A stretch of 64,000 nt of DNA from Chlorops oryzae (lineage: Eukaryota; Arthropoda; Insecta; Diptera; Chloropidae): the NCBI GenBank assembly GCA_020466095.1, contig CM035808.1, positions 23,822,296-23,886,295 of the forward strand, given 5' to 3'. The translations under genes were made by a program, and so were the position numbers. Shown one piece after another: positions 13,593-25,476 of the stretch (the first letter of the stretch is position 1; every line of letters begins with the position of its first letter). The notes below the pieces were generated by a model that was given only the letters and a program-made list of their open reading frames with translations, had not been told where the DNA came from and searched no databases.

Positions 13593-15956
13593 ATTTGGCC
13601 GAACTGTTTTCATTTGTAGAAAAACTTCAAAAACATTTACGCGGAAAGATTTAAATCTAAAAATTTCAAGGATCTGTTTATGACGTTGATGCGCAGAACG
13701 TATCAATTTTAAAACACACTGTGCGCAATCTTCTTTTCTGTCATTCTTCAATGAAATATACTGCGTTGGAGATAAAAAATCTTCATATATTCCGTTACGT
13801 AATAATTGGACGCTTCATTATGGAGAGAGTAAATTGTCCATTTAAGACACATGGAAAAATGGAAAATTACTTCGCAGTTAATTTTATCGCTGGCAAGTAT
13901 TCCAAGAGTATTAAAATCACAGGGCTGCATCCGACTCCCAAAACTAATGCAATTTCAAATATATAACAAATATTTATCAATTTATTTTAAAAGTATCCTT
14001 GGCTTATTGGTTTCCTTTCCTTTCGTCCAGCCATTTCTTTTAAATATAAAACCATAAAGGTTTAAATAGTCACTCTATGAGTTTACGAGCCACCAAATCT
14101 TTTAATATAGATTTTTTTTAAATGATGACAGGGCAATCTGGAAATTTATTTTTACTTATATATTTTATAATAGATGAATATTATGTATATAATTCATAAT
14201 ATAATGTTATCAAGAGATAAAAAAACAACAACGCCTTCCAACCGGTCCGTTCCTACGTCATTCCTGCTAACTGGGAACTAGCTGCAAAATAGCGATAACC
14301 GAAATAGCGCTATTCTGTTTTGTCCTGTGTTCCGGGTCAGACATAGAAACAGCTGTTTTCAAGCAATAAATTGAGTACAGAAAGGCGTGGGAAGAAAAGG
14401 GACGGCGGCTTTATAAGTAACTATCGGCACTTGTCTCTCTTTCCGCTGCCACCATATGGGATGTTTACAAAACATGTTTCATACGGGTGACCCTCCACTT
14501 TCATGGAAATCTCTAACGCCCCAATTCATTATGTATGTATATATATTTTTGTTTTGTTCTGTCAACAGCTGATTGCGATTTTGATTTTTTTGTGAAAAGG
14601 TTATCGAATAGATCATGAGCGGGTTTATTATCATTCTAAATGGTCGGAACCTATTGAAAGCGATAGTCTTGCATATTTATGATACGTAGCTCGCAACGTT
14701 AAAACGTGCGGAGGCCAAATATAATTTGAAATTTTAATACCTATTTATTTAATAATCTTAATCTTGTAACACATAATGCAAACTACGCGCGCCATCTCGC
14801 GGAGAGCTTTTCAGAAATGTTCGAGCTTTTACAACCACGCGAATTTTAAAGACTCGTTTGCCAGTCGCTTCTCAAACTCGATCAACAATCAGTTTGGACA
14901 AGGTTCGAAATTGTATTCTTCGGTGAGTTGTAACTTAAATTAAGCAACTTTTCAATGATCCAACGAATTAAGTGAATTTGTTGATAATAGAAATGCGGAC
15001 AAAGACAATTCAGAGAAACATCTTTTTTTAGATCTAAACTTGAATTGTGATTGAAATCCGTAGTTCTATTCTTATCAATTTACAGCTCATTCAAAACCTT
15101 TTTTTTCATAGAAATTCTTGCTTTAAGTTTTTCCTCTAAACAAGAAGAAAGACGATTCGCAGCTATTACGTATTTCAATGAAATGAATTACCCAATTAAA
15201 ATATAAAAATAAAATACAATAAATAAATGATAATTCAATTTATCTCATTAGAAAGTGAAAGTGTGCGTTGCATTCCACGCTATAAGGTTTCTTTAATGTT
15301 CAAATAGCTTTCATTTTTTTACAAAATTTTATAAAAGGGCTAGGGGCACATGGGTGAATCGTTAATTTGTAAATTTCAATATAAAAGTTAAAGTTACGAA
15401 TTTAGTTTTCCCATGATTTATTATTTTAGAAAGAAATGGCGTAGGTTTACACATAGGTATAACTATTTATTGTTTTAATATTCTAAACATCAATCACTAT
15501 ACGCACAATTTGCATTGAGTTTATTTTCTAATTAGTAAATGAAAGTCCAACAGTTGCCCCATGATATATTAAAAAATGTTGGTCGAATTTCTCGAATCTC
15601 TATGCGATCGTATTGCCCAGAGATGACAAATACGTTTTTGGTTTTTTAAAACTTTCCAATGCAATGTACATAAATATACATTTGTATATCTATTCTAGCT
15701 GACTTAATTAAAATTAAAATTAAATTAAATAGTTATTTTTAGAAACATTTGTTTTGATTAAAAAAATTCCGTTGGATTTCATTGCATTACAGAATATGTT
15801 TATGTGAAATCGGAAACCGTTGAACTGCAAAAAAAAAAAATAAATAAATGACTGGTGTTGAATTCGATTTAGTTCAAAACACGCGATAAAAGCGTTAATA
15901 AAACCAAATCAGACAAAAAATCGTTGAATATATAGGTGTTTTGTAATAACAGAAAA
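13593..15956 (+). repeat. Duplicated Shmt 5' block, copy 1 (no transposon)
   Basis: This ~2.36-kb segment recurs in direct orientation at 20965-23317 with only scattered substitutions and small indels. It includes sequence upstream of Shmt, the mitochondrial-leader exon at 14776-14922, its splice donor and part of intron 1. The copies part company at the right end at ...TAATAACAGAAAA. On the left, this copy shows the uninterrupted site (AAATTTGGCCGAACTG). In the second copy the 4.9-kb transposon ends exactly at the matching site. Either a recent tandem duplication or a haplotype duplicated by assembly explains it. Confidence 0.85.
14776..14922 (+). CDS. Extra copy of the Shmt mitochondrial-leader exon
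   Basis: 49 codons starting [17 protein letters not shown] and ending at KLYSS followed by GTGAGT, identical in design to the exon at 22145-22291. It is rich in Arg, Ser and Ala with almost no acidic residues, as expected for a mitochondrial import peptide. The donor site is intact, so a transcript from this copy could in principle splice over the transposon into the common exon at 23704. Whether it is used is unknown. If the duplication is an assembly artefact, this exon is not real. Confidence 0.6.
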
Positions 15957-16038
15957 AAACTTTCACAGCAAAGATAATAAAAATGTAAAAAAAAATTTCA
16001 GTGTATTCCCTGCAAAAATTTCATAAATTATTTTTAAA

Positions 16039-16607
16039 GGGTCTTGCCCAATCGGCATAATGATAGGGATTTTAAGGTTTTGTTGTGTTTTGACTATATA
16101 CTACCTTAGCACACTGTAGGAACCGATTTTTAGGTTTCTATTGCCCAGTGTCCTTGAAATATCCTTAAAAACCCCTTTTCATTAAGCCCTTTTTCAAAAA
16201 TTGATATCTCAAAAACGAATTAAGATAAAAAGATGAAACAAATGGCCGCTGATAGCTTACAACTCATTTAAATATAAATCATTTATATTTTGTAGAGTAA
16301 ATGGCTCACAATTAACTATTATTCGGATTGAGAATTTTTCCCAAAACAGCAAATAAGGATTCCGCTTGCCAACATATATATAATTATGCACAGTAAAAAT
16401 GAGCGATTTGTTGCACAAAATATTGCGATTTGGTTTCATGTTTTATTTTCATCGATTATTGCATATATTTTGTCATGCAACAAGATTTTATATACACCTA
16501 TTATATATACCTATTACAAAAGAATTATTTAATACAAACCTACCCCTATGAAAACGAATAACAAAATAACTTTTCTTTAAAAAAACACTTATCTTAGTTC
16601 TCTACCT
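16039..16607 (+). repeat. Left terminal inverted repeat arm
   Basis: Reverse complement of 20413-20964 over most of its length. The inner boundary is near CTTATCTTAGTTCTCTACCT. The arm contains an incidental 60-codon open frame that appears identically, inverted, in the other arm. That frame is a repeat shadow and not a gene. Confidence 0.85.
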
Positions 16608-16644
16608 TATAAAACGGAAAATTTAAGAAAATTTTTTTTAATTT

Positions 16645-16705
16645 TACACTGAGAAAAAAACTTTTACAACAAAGAAAATAAAAATTTTTTAAAATCTTCA
16701 GTGTA
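16645..16705. repeat. 61-bp short inverted-repeat insertion
   Basis: Begins TACACTGAGAAAAAAACTTT and ends TTCAGTGTA, so the termini TACACTGA/TCAGTGTA are inverted repeats. A related, 5'-shortened copy occurs at about 15951-16010, at the junction between the first duplicated block and the transposon. It looks like a tiny MITE family. Confidence 0.45.
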
Positions 16706-16767
16706 TTCCCGTTTTCGCGCCACTTTCTCGCTACTTCTAAAAAATACCTCTGAGTATGACCTTTAAC

Positions 16768-18356
16768 TTCAACGCCACGGCGTATGCTGATGACCTGGTG
16801 ATTCTTATCGCAGGCAGATGCATTCATACTGTGAGAGATCTAATGAAGTCTGCGCTAGGCGTGGTCAAGACCTGGACTGGCACAGTAGGTCTCTCGCTAA
16901 ATCTGCAAAAAACAGAGCTAGTGCTCTTCACTAGGAAGTACAAGGTCCCAGCTTTCGACGAAATAAGATTGAAGGACTCCATACTTGAAATCAAAACGTA
17001 CGCTAATTACCTGGGAATAATACTAGACAGTAAATTATCCTGGAAACGTAATGTCGAGGAAAGAGTGAAAAAGGCTAGCTGCGCGCTATACTCCAGCAAG
17101 AAAATGCTGGGTACCACGTGGGGGCTGAGCCCATCGCTCGTGCACCCGACTAAATCGCTTGAAACAATCCTGTTTCTCCCTCCCATGGACCTGGAGGTCA
17201 CATATGCGGCAAAAAAGCTGCTTTGCGCCTTACAGCCTCGGGTCAGTTTGTAAGAAGAGAATACGGGCATAGCAGAATAGGTTCGGGGGACATTGAGGAA
17301 ATCGACTTCATGACTCCCCAACCAAACTTAAACTGCCGGTTCGAAACAATAATCGACAAGGGAATTGTTAGCCGAGTAGCCGACGACCATGTCAGCATTA
17401 ACTTCTTCACAGATGGATCAAAAATGTCCGAGGGAGTGGGAGCAGGAGTATACTGCCACGAACTAAGCATTGAACAACCCTTCAAACTAACCGATGAATG
17501 CACAGTCTTTCAAACGGAAATTTTTGCTGCAAAAGTAGCAGCAGAGTTGGCGGACGTGAGTGAGACACAACAGGTCAATACATATCCATATAGACAGTCA
17601 AGCTGCGATCAAAGCGCTAACTTCTGGGGATATCAGATCGAAAACAGTTCTTCGATGCAGGAATGCCCTTAACAATCTGAGTGTAAACCGAAAATTCAGA
17701 ATTTTCTGGGTGCGAGGACACATCGGGATTGATGGCAACGAAAAAGCGGATTCTCTGGCAAAAGAAGGGGTCCTTCTTCCAGAAAAAAGTATTACGAAAA
17801 CACCGCTACCTATGATTGTTTTTAAGAACAATAAAGAAGAGCAACTGCTTAATACAGCCAAGAGAAGATGGAACAGTACCAGAACCTGCAAAGAAACAAA
17901 GAAGCTCTGGCCCACCTTCAACAAAAACTACACTGACTATATTCTTACACTCTCTCGTACAGGCTGCAGATCTATTTTAGGTATTATAACCGGTCACAGT
18001 CTCCTACGCGCTCATGCGCTTAAGCTGAATCTGGCAGACTCCGACGAGTGTAGAAGATGCTCTGAACCTGGGACACGAGAAACAGTCGAGCACATCTTTT
18101 GCCACTGCCCAGTTTTTGCCAGAATGAGACTTCAACTGTTCGGGGAACCCTGGCTCGTCGACTCAGAGTGCATGACGGAGTATAAACTGTCTACTCTCCT
18201 TAATTTCGCGAAGATGACTGGCATGCTGCGGTAATCGTGCATCCTCAAAACCTTTGCTCAACGACACCCCGTTTCAAAAATTTACACTGGCATAGCTACG
18301 GAACCGTTGGTTCTATGTCGGGTCTCACTGACCAACCAGTTCAACCTAACCTAACC
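16768..18356 (+). mobile_element. 5'-truncated LOA/I-type non-LTR retrotransposon with RNase H
   Basis: Starts inside the reverse transcriptase (AYADDLVILIAG) and runs through the thumb (YLGIILDSKLSWKR). An RNase H domain follows (FFTDGSKM, FQTEIFAA, IHIDSQAAIKAL, GHIGIDGNEKADSLAKEG) and then a C-terminal Cys/His cluster (VEHIFCHCPVF). The 3' end is the tandem CCTAACCTAACC and not poly-A. It is flanked by a perfect 13-bp target duplication, TATGACCTTTAAC, at 16755-16767 and 18357-18369. This shows that a truncated copy inserted as a unit into the DNA transposon. The ORF is broken into three overlapping frames (to 17253, 17223-17672, 17560-18234), so it is inactive. RNase H points to the I/LOA side of the LINEs; the exact clade is inference. 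Confidence 0.88.
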
Positions 18357-18465
18357 TATGACCTTTAACCTAAAAAAATTTTATCAAAATCAAAAGGTAA
18401 TTTTAGGAGATATTAACAAAAACGTAACACACTCTCAGAACTGATATGCTGCACTAGACATGCCA

Positions 18466-18622
18466 TTATATTTTGTAGAGTAAATGGCTCACAATTAACT
18501 ATTATTCGGATTGAGCAAGTAAGGATTCCGCTTGCCAACATATATATAATTATGCACAGTAAAAATTTGCGATTTGTTGCACAAAATATTGCGAATTGAT
18601 TTCATGTTTTATTTTCATATTC
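18466..18622 (+). repeat. Third, partial copy of the transposon's terminal repeat
   Basis: Matches about 16290-16450 of the left arm in the same orientation, starting ATTATATTTTGTAGAGTAAA, with an internal deletion near 18516 relative to the arm. It lies between the retrotransposon and the transposase. It suggests internal rearrangement or a nested related element. Confidence 0.7.
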
Positions 18623-18786
18623 ATATTGCGTGAAACTATTTTTTTTTTTTTCCTGTTGTAGCCTTTACGCTTAACTTCTTCGCATAACGTGTTGAGAGTT
18701 TTCATTCGTCTTTCCATATGAATAAGAATGTCTTCACTAAGTTCGCCGTCCGAGATAAACCTTTTGCCGGATCCGTTGTGGAGATA

Positions 18787-20077
18787 TCAGGCGATTTTGC
18801 AAATATCCGCGACTTTCGTGAGCATCTTATTATCCAAATTTTGTTTCTGCGCAATGGCTCCATGTGCAGCCTCCACAACCCATCTTATTTTAGTTACTTT
18901 TCGGGACTCATTTGCTTCAGTGGTATCTAGTTGCGGCTTATTTCCTTTGAGAGACGGCATTAGAACACGAAAGCCGTCATTTTCAAGTTTGTTAATCACA
19001 TCCCGAAAACCACGATCTACGACAAATATATCGCCCCTCTTTAGTATATTTCTAAGATCTTTGTTTAGCATTACATCGTTCATAATAGTTGCATCATTTT
19101 TCGTCCCAAGGTATGGACCACATATATCTACGATGAACCCATTTGTTGTGCAGATGGTAAACGGTTTACAAAGACGTGTCTTTTTTTGGCCCGAATAAGA
19201 ATTTTCTCTGATAATAGTTGTTAGTACTTTTTTGTTGTCGGATATAAGTTCCATCAAAGATTAAAACAAGCTGGTCTTCTTGAGTCTGGAGCAGTTTGGA
19301 AGCCGTTGTTGATGTTTGCGCCAGCAGGTTGTCTCTTGTAATATTCCCAATTCCAAATGATGTCTTGTTTGTAATGACAGCGTTGAACATTGCTGAAACT
19401 TTTTGATGATTTCGAATTCCAAATACGGTCGCTGTGATGTTGTCTGACATAGCGGTTCTGAGCTTGAACAAAAAAATTGCTATTGCGTGAACTTTGGCTT
19501 GCGCTTTACAGTGCAACGACGCCAGCTTTCGTTCCAGTACTTTGATATTTTCCCATCCGAGCCCAGTTAGATGTTGTATTTTGCGATTCAACCTCTGTAC
19601 TCCGTAAAGTTATAAAATTGGAGATAACTTCTAACCTTTTCAGTTCACCCTCGAAAGATATTGATCCAATTAAATGTGATGAGCAGCAACGATTACCGAT
19701 GGGGATGTAAATTTTGGCTTTTTTGTAGACCTGCACACGAGCTTCGATTGGATCCACCTTCATCTCTGGGTGTACTGATTTGCATATGGTGCAAACGCTG
19801 TGACTTGCTGAAACCCGATTTATGCTTAGCTCCACAGAATCTCCTTCATCATAAGCGAAATCGGGATGGTTTCTTCATCATCACTTTCGACAGAAATTGA
19901 TGAATGACAAATTATCTCTCCTGGAAATCCAGGATCTTTAGATGTTATTGCACTATCCACTGGCTTTAGGCGACGGCATAAGTCGCAGAGTCGATGGTTT
20001 AGTAAAATTCGCTTCTTCAAGCGGCGGATATATGTTTCGGCGTCCACTAAACTACGATTTTGATGCGCCCCTTGCAT
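18787..20077 (-). pseudogene. Decayed DDE_Tnp_4-type transposase
   Basis: Four minus-strand frames join end to end: 20077-19826, 19835-19506, 19591-19166 and 19257-18787. The first two carry paired cysteines (CDLCRRLKP, CTICKSVHPE) that look like a zinc-binding N-terminus. The later two hold the catalytic core: FDGTYIRQQKS (first Asp), the stretch ICGPYLGTKND, VDRGFRDVINKL (second Asp) and KIRWVVEAAHGAIAQ (Glu). At least three frameshifts separate the blocks. The spacing and the VTK.RWVVE motif resemble transposases of the PIF/Harbinger-ISL2EU kind. No second (YqaJ- or Myb-type) protein was seen. It cannot encode an active enzyme as it stands. Confidence 0.75.
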
Positions 20078-20412
20078 CTTAGTATATTTTTGTCACAGTT
20101 TTTACATTTAAGAGGCATTATATCTGGATTAAAGTAATTAACGTTAATCTGAGTAACGTTATTGTAAGTGAAACAATGATAATGATATATTTTTGACATG
20201 ACCTTATATAGCGAAAAAAAAAGTATTTAGATAGCTTTGAAATAAACATGGTACAATTTTCTTATTTATTCAACCCTTATCCAACTACGTAGGTGCTTAA
20301 ATGACAGATGTACGAGGTAGGTTGTTAAAACTTAAGAAATTTGTAGGTCAAATCGATAGGTAAAATTTAAAGAGGACCCATTTTGCTCTTTAAATTATTT
20401 TTCACTGAAATC

Positions 20413-20964
20413 AGGTAGAGAACTAAGATAAGTGTTTTTTTAAAGAAAATTTATTTTGTTATTCGTTTTCATAGGGGTAGGTTTGTATTAAATAATTCTT
20501 TGTAATAGGTATATATAATAGGTGTATATAAAATCTTGTTGCATGACAAAATATATGCAATAATCCATGAAAATAAAACATGAAACCAAATCGCAATATT
20601 TTGTGCAACAAATCGCTCATTTTTACTGTGCATAATTATATATATGTTGGCAAGCGGAATCCTTATTTGCTGTTTTGGGAAAAATTCTCAATCCGAATAA
20701 TAGTTAATTGTGAGCCATTTACTCTACAAAATATAAATGATTTATATTTAAATGAGTTGTAAGCTATCAGCGGCCATTTGTTTCATCTTTTTATCTTAAT
20801 TCGTTTTTGAGATATCAATTTTTGAAAAAGGGCTTAATGAAAAGGGGTTTTTAAGGATATTTCAAGGACACTGGGCAATAGAAACCTAAAAATCGGTTCC
20901 TACAGTGTGCTAAGGTAGTATATATTCAAAATTCAACAAAACCTTAAAATCCCTTTCAAGACCC
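20413..20964 (-). repeat. Right terminal inverted repeat arm
   Basis: Inverted counterpart of 16039-16607. Its outer end CAAGACCC abuts TTTGGTCAAACTG, the start of the second copy of the duplicated Shmt block. The outer ~20 bp differ more between arms than the rest: the left arm has an extra CCCAATCGGCATAATGATA stretch. Confidence 0.85.
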
Positions 20965-23317
20965 TTTGGTCAAACTGTTTTCATTTGCAGAAAAACTTCA
21001 AAAACATTTACGCGGAAAGATTTAAATCTAAAAATTTCAAGGATCTGTTTATGACGTTGATGCGCAGAACGTATCAATTTTAAAACACACTGTGCGCAAT
21101 CTTCTTTTCTGTCATTCTTCAATGAAATATACTGCGTTGGAGATAAAAAATCTTCATATATTCCGTTACGTAATAATTGGACGCTTCATTATGGAGAGAG
21201 TAAATTGTCCATTTAAGACACATGGAAAAATGGAAAATTACTTCGCAGTTAATTTTATCGCTGGCAAGTATTCCAAGAGTATTAAAATCACAGGGTTGCA
21301 TCCGACTCCCAAAACTAATGCAATTTCAAATATATAACAAATATTTATCAATTTATTTTAAAAGGATCCTTGGCTTATTGGTTTCCTTTCCTTTCGTCCA
21401 GCCATTTCTTTTAAATATAAAACCATAAAGGTTTAAATAGTCACTCTATGAGTTTACGAGCCACCAAATCTTTTAATATAGATTTTTTTAAATGATGACA
21501 GGGCAATCTGGAAATTTATTTTTACTTATATATTTTATAATAGATGAATATTATGTATATAATTCATAATATAATGTTATCAAGAGATAAAAAACAACAA
21601 CGCCTTCCAACCGGTCCGTTCCTACGTCATTCCTGCTAACTGGGAACTAGCTGCAAAATAGCGATAACCGAAATAGCGCTATTCTGTTTTCTCCTGTGTT
21701 CCGGGTCAGACATAGAAACAGCTGTTTTCAAGCAATAAATTGAGTACAGAAAGGCGTCGGAAGAAAAGGGACGGCGGCTTTATAAGTAACTATCGGCACT
21801 TGTCTCTCTTTCCGCTGCCTCCATATGAGATGTTTACAAAACATGTTTCATACGGGTGACCCTCCACTTTCATGGAAATCTCTAACGCCCCAATTCATTA
21901 TGTATGTATATATATTTTTGTTTTGTTCTGTCAACAGCTGATTGCGATTTTGATTTTTTTGTGAAAAGGTTATCGAATAGATCATGAGCGGGTTTATTAT
22001 CATTCTAAATGGTCGGAACCTATTGAAAGCGATAGTCTTGCATATTTATGATACGTAGCTCGCAACGTTAAAACGTGCGGAGGCCAAATATAATTTGAAA
22101 TTTTAATACCTATTTATTTAATAATCTTAATCTTGTAACACATAATGCAAACTACGCGCGCCATCTCGCGGAGAGCTTTTCAGAAATGTTCGAGCTTTTA
22201 CAACCACGCGAATTTTAAAGACTCGTTTGCCAGTCGCTTCTCAAACTCGATCAACAATCAGTTTGGACAAGGTTCGAAATTGTATTCTTCGGTGAGTTGT
22301 AACTTAAATTAAGCAACTTTTCAATGATCCAACGAATTAAGTGAATTTGTTGATAATAGAAATGCGGACAAAGACAATTCAGAGAAACATCTTTTTTTAG
22401 ATCTAAACTTGATTTGTGATTGATCTCTTCTTATCAATTTACAGCTCATTCAAAACCTTTTTTTTCATAGACATTCTTGCTTTAAGTTTTTCCTCTAAAC
22501 AAGAAGAAAGACGATTCGCAGCTATTACGTATTTCAATGAAATGAATTACCCAATTAAAATATAAAAATAAAATACAATAAATAAATGATAATTCAATTT
22601 ATCTCATTAGAAAGTGAAAGTGTGCGTTGCACTCCACGCTATAAGGTTTCTTTAATGTTCAAATAGCTTTCATTTTTTTTATAAATTTTATAAAAGGGCT
22701 AGGGGCACATGGGTGAATCGTTAATTTGTAAATTTCAATATAAAAGTTAAAGTTACGAATTTAGTTTTCCCATGATTTATTATTTTAGAAAAAAATGCGT
22801 AGGTTTACACATAGGTATAACTATTTATTGTTTTAATATTCTAAACATCAATCACTATACGCACAATTTGCATTGAGTTTATTTTCTAATTAGTAAATGA
22901 AAGTCCAACAGTTGCCCCATGATATATTATATTAAAAAATGTTGGTCGAATTTCTCGAATCTCTATGCGATCGTATTGCCCAGAGATGACAAATACGTTT
23001 TTGGTTTTTTAAAACTTTCCAATGCAATGTACATAAATATACATTTGTATATCTATTCTAGCTGACTTAATTAAAATTAAAATTAAATAATTATTTTTAG
23101 AAACATTTGTTTTGATTAAAAAATTCCGTTGGATTTCATTGCATTACAGAACATGTTTATGTGAAATCGGAAACCGTTGAACTGCAAAAAAAAAAAATAT
23201 ATATATGGCTGGTGTTGAATTCGATTTAGTTCAAAACACGCGATAAAAGCGTTAATAAAACCAAATCAGACAAAAAATCGTTGAATATATAGGTAGCTAT
23301 TTTGTAATAACAGAAAA
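20965..23317 (+). repeat. Duplicated Shmt 5' block, copy 2 (joined to the gene)
   Basis: Direct repeat of 13593-15956. This copy is contiguous with intron 1 and the common exons of Shmt, so it is the one expected to drive the gene. Small differences include a short deletion near 22420 (relative to 15050), an inserted TATTA near 22927 and AGCT near 23294. Confidence 0.85.
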
Positions 23318-25174
23318 TGTTTTTAAAAATACTCTCCCATGTAGCGACAACACAAAAACAAACAAAAAATAATCTCGTAACTAAGCCCATATTTTTAAAA
23401 ATAAGAGGGCTCATCTTAAGCCATTGGGACTTATCATTTTTTCGCTTATCTCTTATTATTTGTGTTTCGATCGAATGCAAAAAAAAATATAAAAATTCCA
23501 AAAAATTTGTTTTAAAAAACACGATTTCATGAAGCAATTTCGCATCATATCATCAGTATCAGTTGAATTCTTGAAGCAAAAAGTTGAAATATAAAACCGC
23601 TTCAATATGTCAAGAAATGTAATAAGGAGTCTTTTGGTCCTCTCGAAGTCGTGAAGTCACGTTCACAATTGTAATTTGTTTTCCTTTTTTTTTTTTTTTA
23701 CAGAAAATGTCTGCGAATGCAAAAATACTCCACGCACCACTCAAGGAAATCGATCCAGAATTGGAAGATCTATTGCGAAAGGAGAAGCAACGCCAAACAT
23801 CGGGTTTGGAAATGATAGCCAGCGAGAATTTTACATCGCATGCTGTACTTGAGTGCCTAAGTTCGTGTCTTCACAACAAATATGCCGAGGGTCTTCCTGG
23901 AAAACGGTAGGGGAAAATTATAACAAAAAACCAAATTTATAATCATTTATAAGAGCAATACTATTTACAGCTATTACGGCGGTAATCAGTTCATTGATCA
24001 AGTCGAACGATTGGCACAGAAACGTGCCCTCGAGACGTATAAATTGAATCCAGAGGAATGGGGATGCAATGTTCAGCCATATTCTGGCTCACCGGCTAAC
24101 TTTGCAGTTTACACTGGTGTTTTGAATCCGCACGATCGTATAATGGGACTGGATTTACCAGATGGTGGCCATTTGACGCATGGATTTATGACGGCAAATA
24201 AACGCGTCTCGGCGACATCAATTTTTTTCGAGAGTATGCCGTACAACGTCAACTTGAAAACCGGACTAATTGACTATGAAACGTTAGAGAAGAATGCCAA
24301 GCTATTCAAGCCCAAGATGATTATAGCTGGCATATCATGCTATTCGCGTTGTCTAGACTATGCGCGTTTCCGTCAAATATCTGATAGTGTAAATGCATAT
24401 CTGCTCGCTGATATGGCTCATGTCTCTGGCATTGTCGCTGCTGGCTTAATACCATCACCTTTCGAATACGCTGATATTGTAACGACAACAACGCACAAGA
24501 CACTGCGGGGTCCGCGTGCTGGTATTATTTTCTTCCGTAAAGGTGTACGCAAGATGAAACCCAATGGCGAGAAAGTCATGTACGATTTAGAGCAGCGTAT
24601 AAACGATGCGGTTTTTCCTGGATTACAAGGTGGACCGCATGAGCATCAGATTGCTGGTATTGCAACAGCCTTCTTGCAAGCTCAGACACCAGAATTCCGT
24701 AACTATCAGCAGCAAGTGCTGCTCAATGCACAAAGACTTTCGGAAGGAATGCAAAAATGCGGTTACACAGTCGTTACGGGAGGTACGGATGTGCATTTGA
24801 TATTGGTTGATTTGCGCAGTGTTGGTTTGACTGGCGCCAAGGGCGAATATGTTTTAGAGGAAGTTAATATTGCCTGTAATAAAAATACAGTTCCTGGAGA
24901 TAAGTCTGCAATGAATCCGTCTGGAATTCGTCTGGGTACACCGGCACTTACGACACGTGGTCTCGTTGAAAGCGATATTGATCAAGTAGTCGATTTTATT
25001 GATCGCGCTCTCAAAATTTGTGCTGAGGCTTCAAAGATTTCGGGTCCAAAATTGGTTGAATTTCAAGAAACTGTTCACAAGAATGAAGATATAGAGCGTA
25101 AAGTTTCTGCATTACGAAAAGATGTCGAACAATTCAGCTCGCAATTTCCTATTCCTGGTCTAAACGACATATAG
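22145..25174 (+). CDS. Shmt: Serine hydroxymethyltransferase (mitochondrial and cytosolic forms)
   Basis: PLP enzyme that interconverts serine plus tetrahydrofolate with glycine plus methylene-tetrahydrofolate. It is the main entry of one-carbon units. Exons 22145-22291, 23704-23906 and 23971-25174 are phase-consistent and give 517 aa. The first exon encodes a basic mitochondrial leader ending KLYSS. The second exon begins with AAA ATG, so initiation at 23707 from another promoter would give a cytosolic form of about 467 aa, the usual family length. The core shows [32 protein letters not shown] and the PLP-lysine motif [14 protein letters not shown] (Lys about residue 293). The gene ends convergently with the minus-strand BTB gene about 0.3 kb away. 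Its 5' region and first exon are duplicated upstream. Confidence 0.96.
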
Positions 25175-25394
25175 AATCAGACACTCATATCTCATATAGA
25201 GCTCAAGCAATGACGACAAAAGGTTCGGATATCGCCTAACAATCATTTTCCTAAATGGTACCATTTGTAATTCCATTTCAATTTTAAATACATTAATTGT
25301 TTGCAAATTTTTTTTTTTTTTAATATTATTTTTACTGTTTCATTTATTATTTTATTTTTTTAATACTATCTTATTTACTTACAATGATTTGTTT

Positions 25395-25400
25395 AATAAA
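25395..25400 (+). promoter_or_regulatory. Polyadenylation signal AATAAA for Shmt
   Basis: Canonical hexamer 220 bp after the Shmt stop codon. Another AATAAATAAATA run at about 25432-25443 could act instead. The convergent BTB gene's stop is at 25477, so the two 3' ends nearly meet. Confidence 0.55.
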
Positions 25401-25476
25401 ATCCCTACAGTACATATTTGAAAATATTTGAAATAAATAAATACACACTACACCAATATAAACTAATTTCATTTAC

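Larger units (their letters stand above)
16039..20964 (-). mobile_element. DNA transposon with long terminal inverted repeats
   Basis: Outer ends are GGGTCTTG... on the left and ...CAAGACCC on the right. The inverted arms extend over about 560 bp (16039-16607 and 20413-20964). Between them a decayed minus-strand transposase of the DDE_Tnp_4 type lies at 18787-20077. The flanks match an uninterrupted site present in the duplicated copy at 13563-13610, which marks the insertion point. A non-LTR retrotransposon has inserted inside it. The superfamily is probably PIF/Harbinger or the related ISL2EU/IS4EU group, judged only from the transposase style. I could not fix a target-site duplication with certainty. 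Confidence 0.8.

Noticed and set aside
13721..14057. ORFs conserved at 21092-21428
   Set aside because: Identical because the whole 2.36-kb block is duplicated. They are upstream of Shmt and not protein-like.
16257..16439. 60-codon ORF repeated exactly at 20580-20762
   Set aside because: Its conservation is explained by its position in the transposon's inverted arms, not by coding.
13593..23317. The 2.36-kb direct repeats as LTRs of a retrotransposon
   Set aside because: The repeats contain a Shmt exon and intron, there is no gag/pol between them in matching layout, and the intervening element has its own inverted ends.
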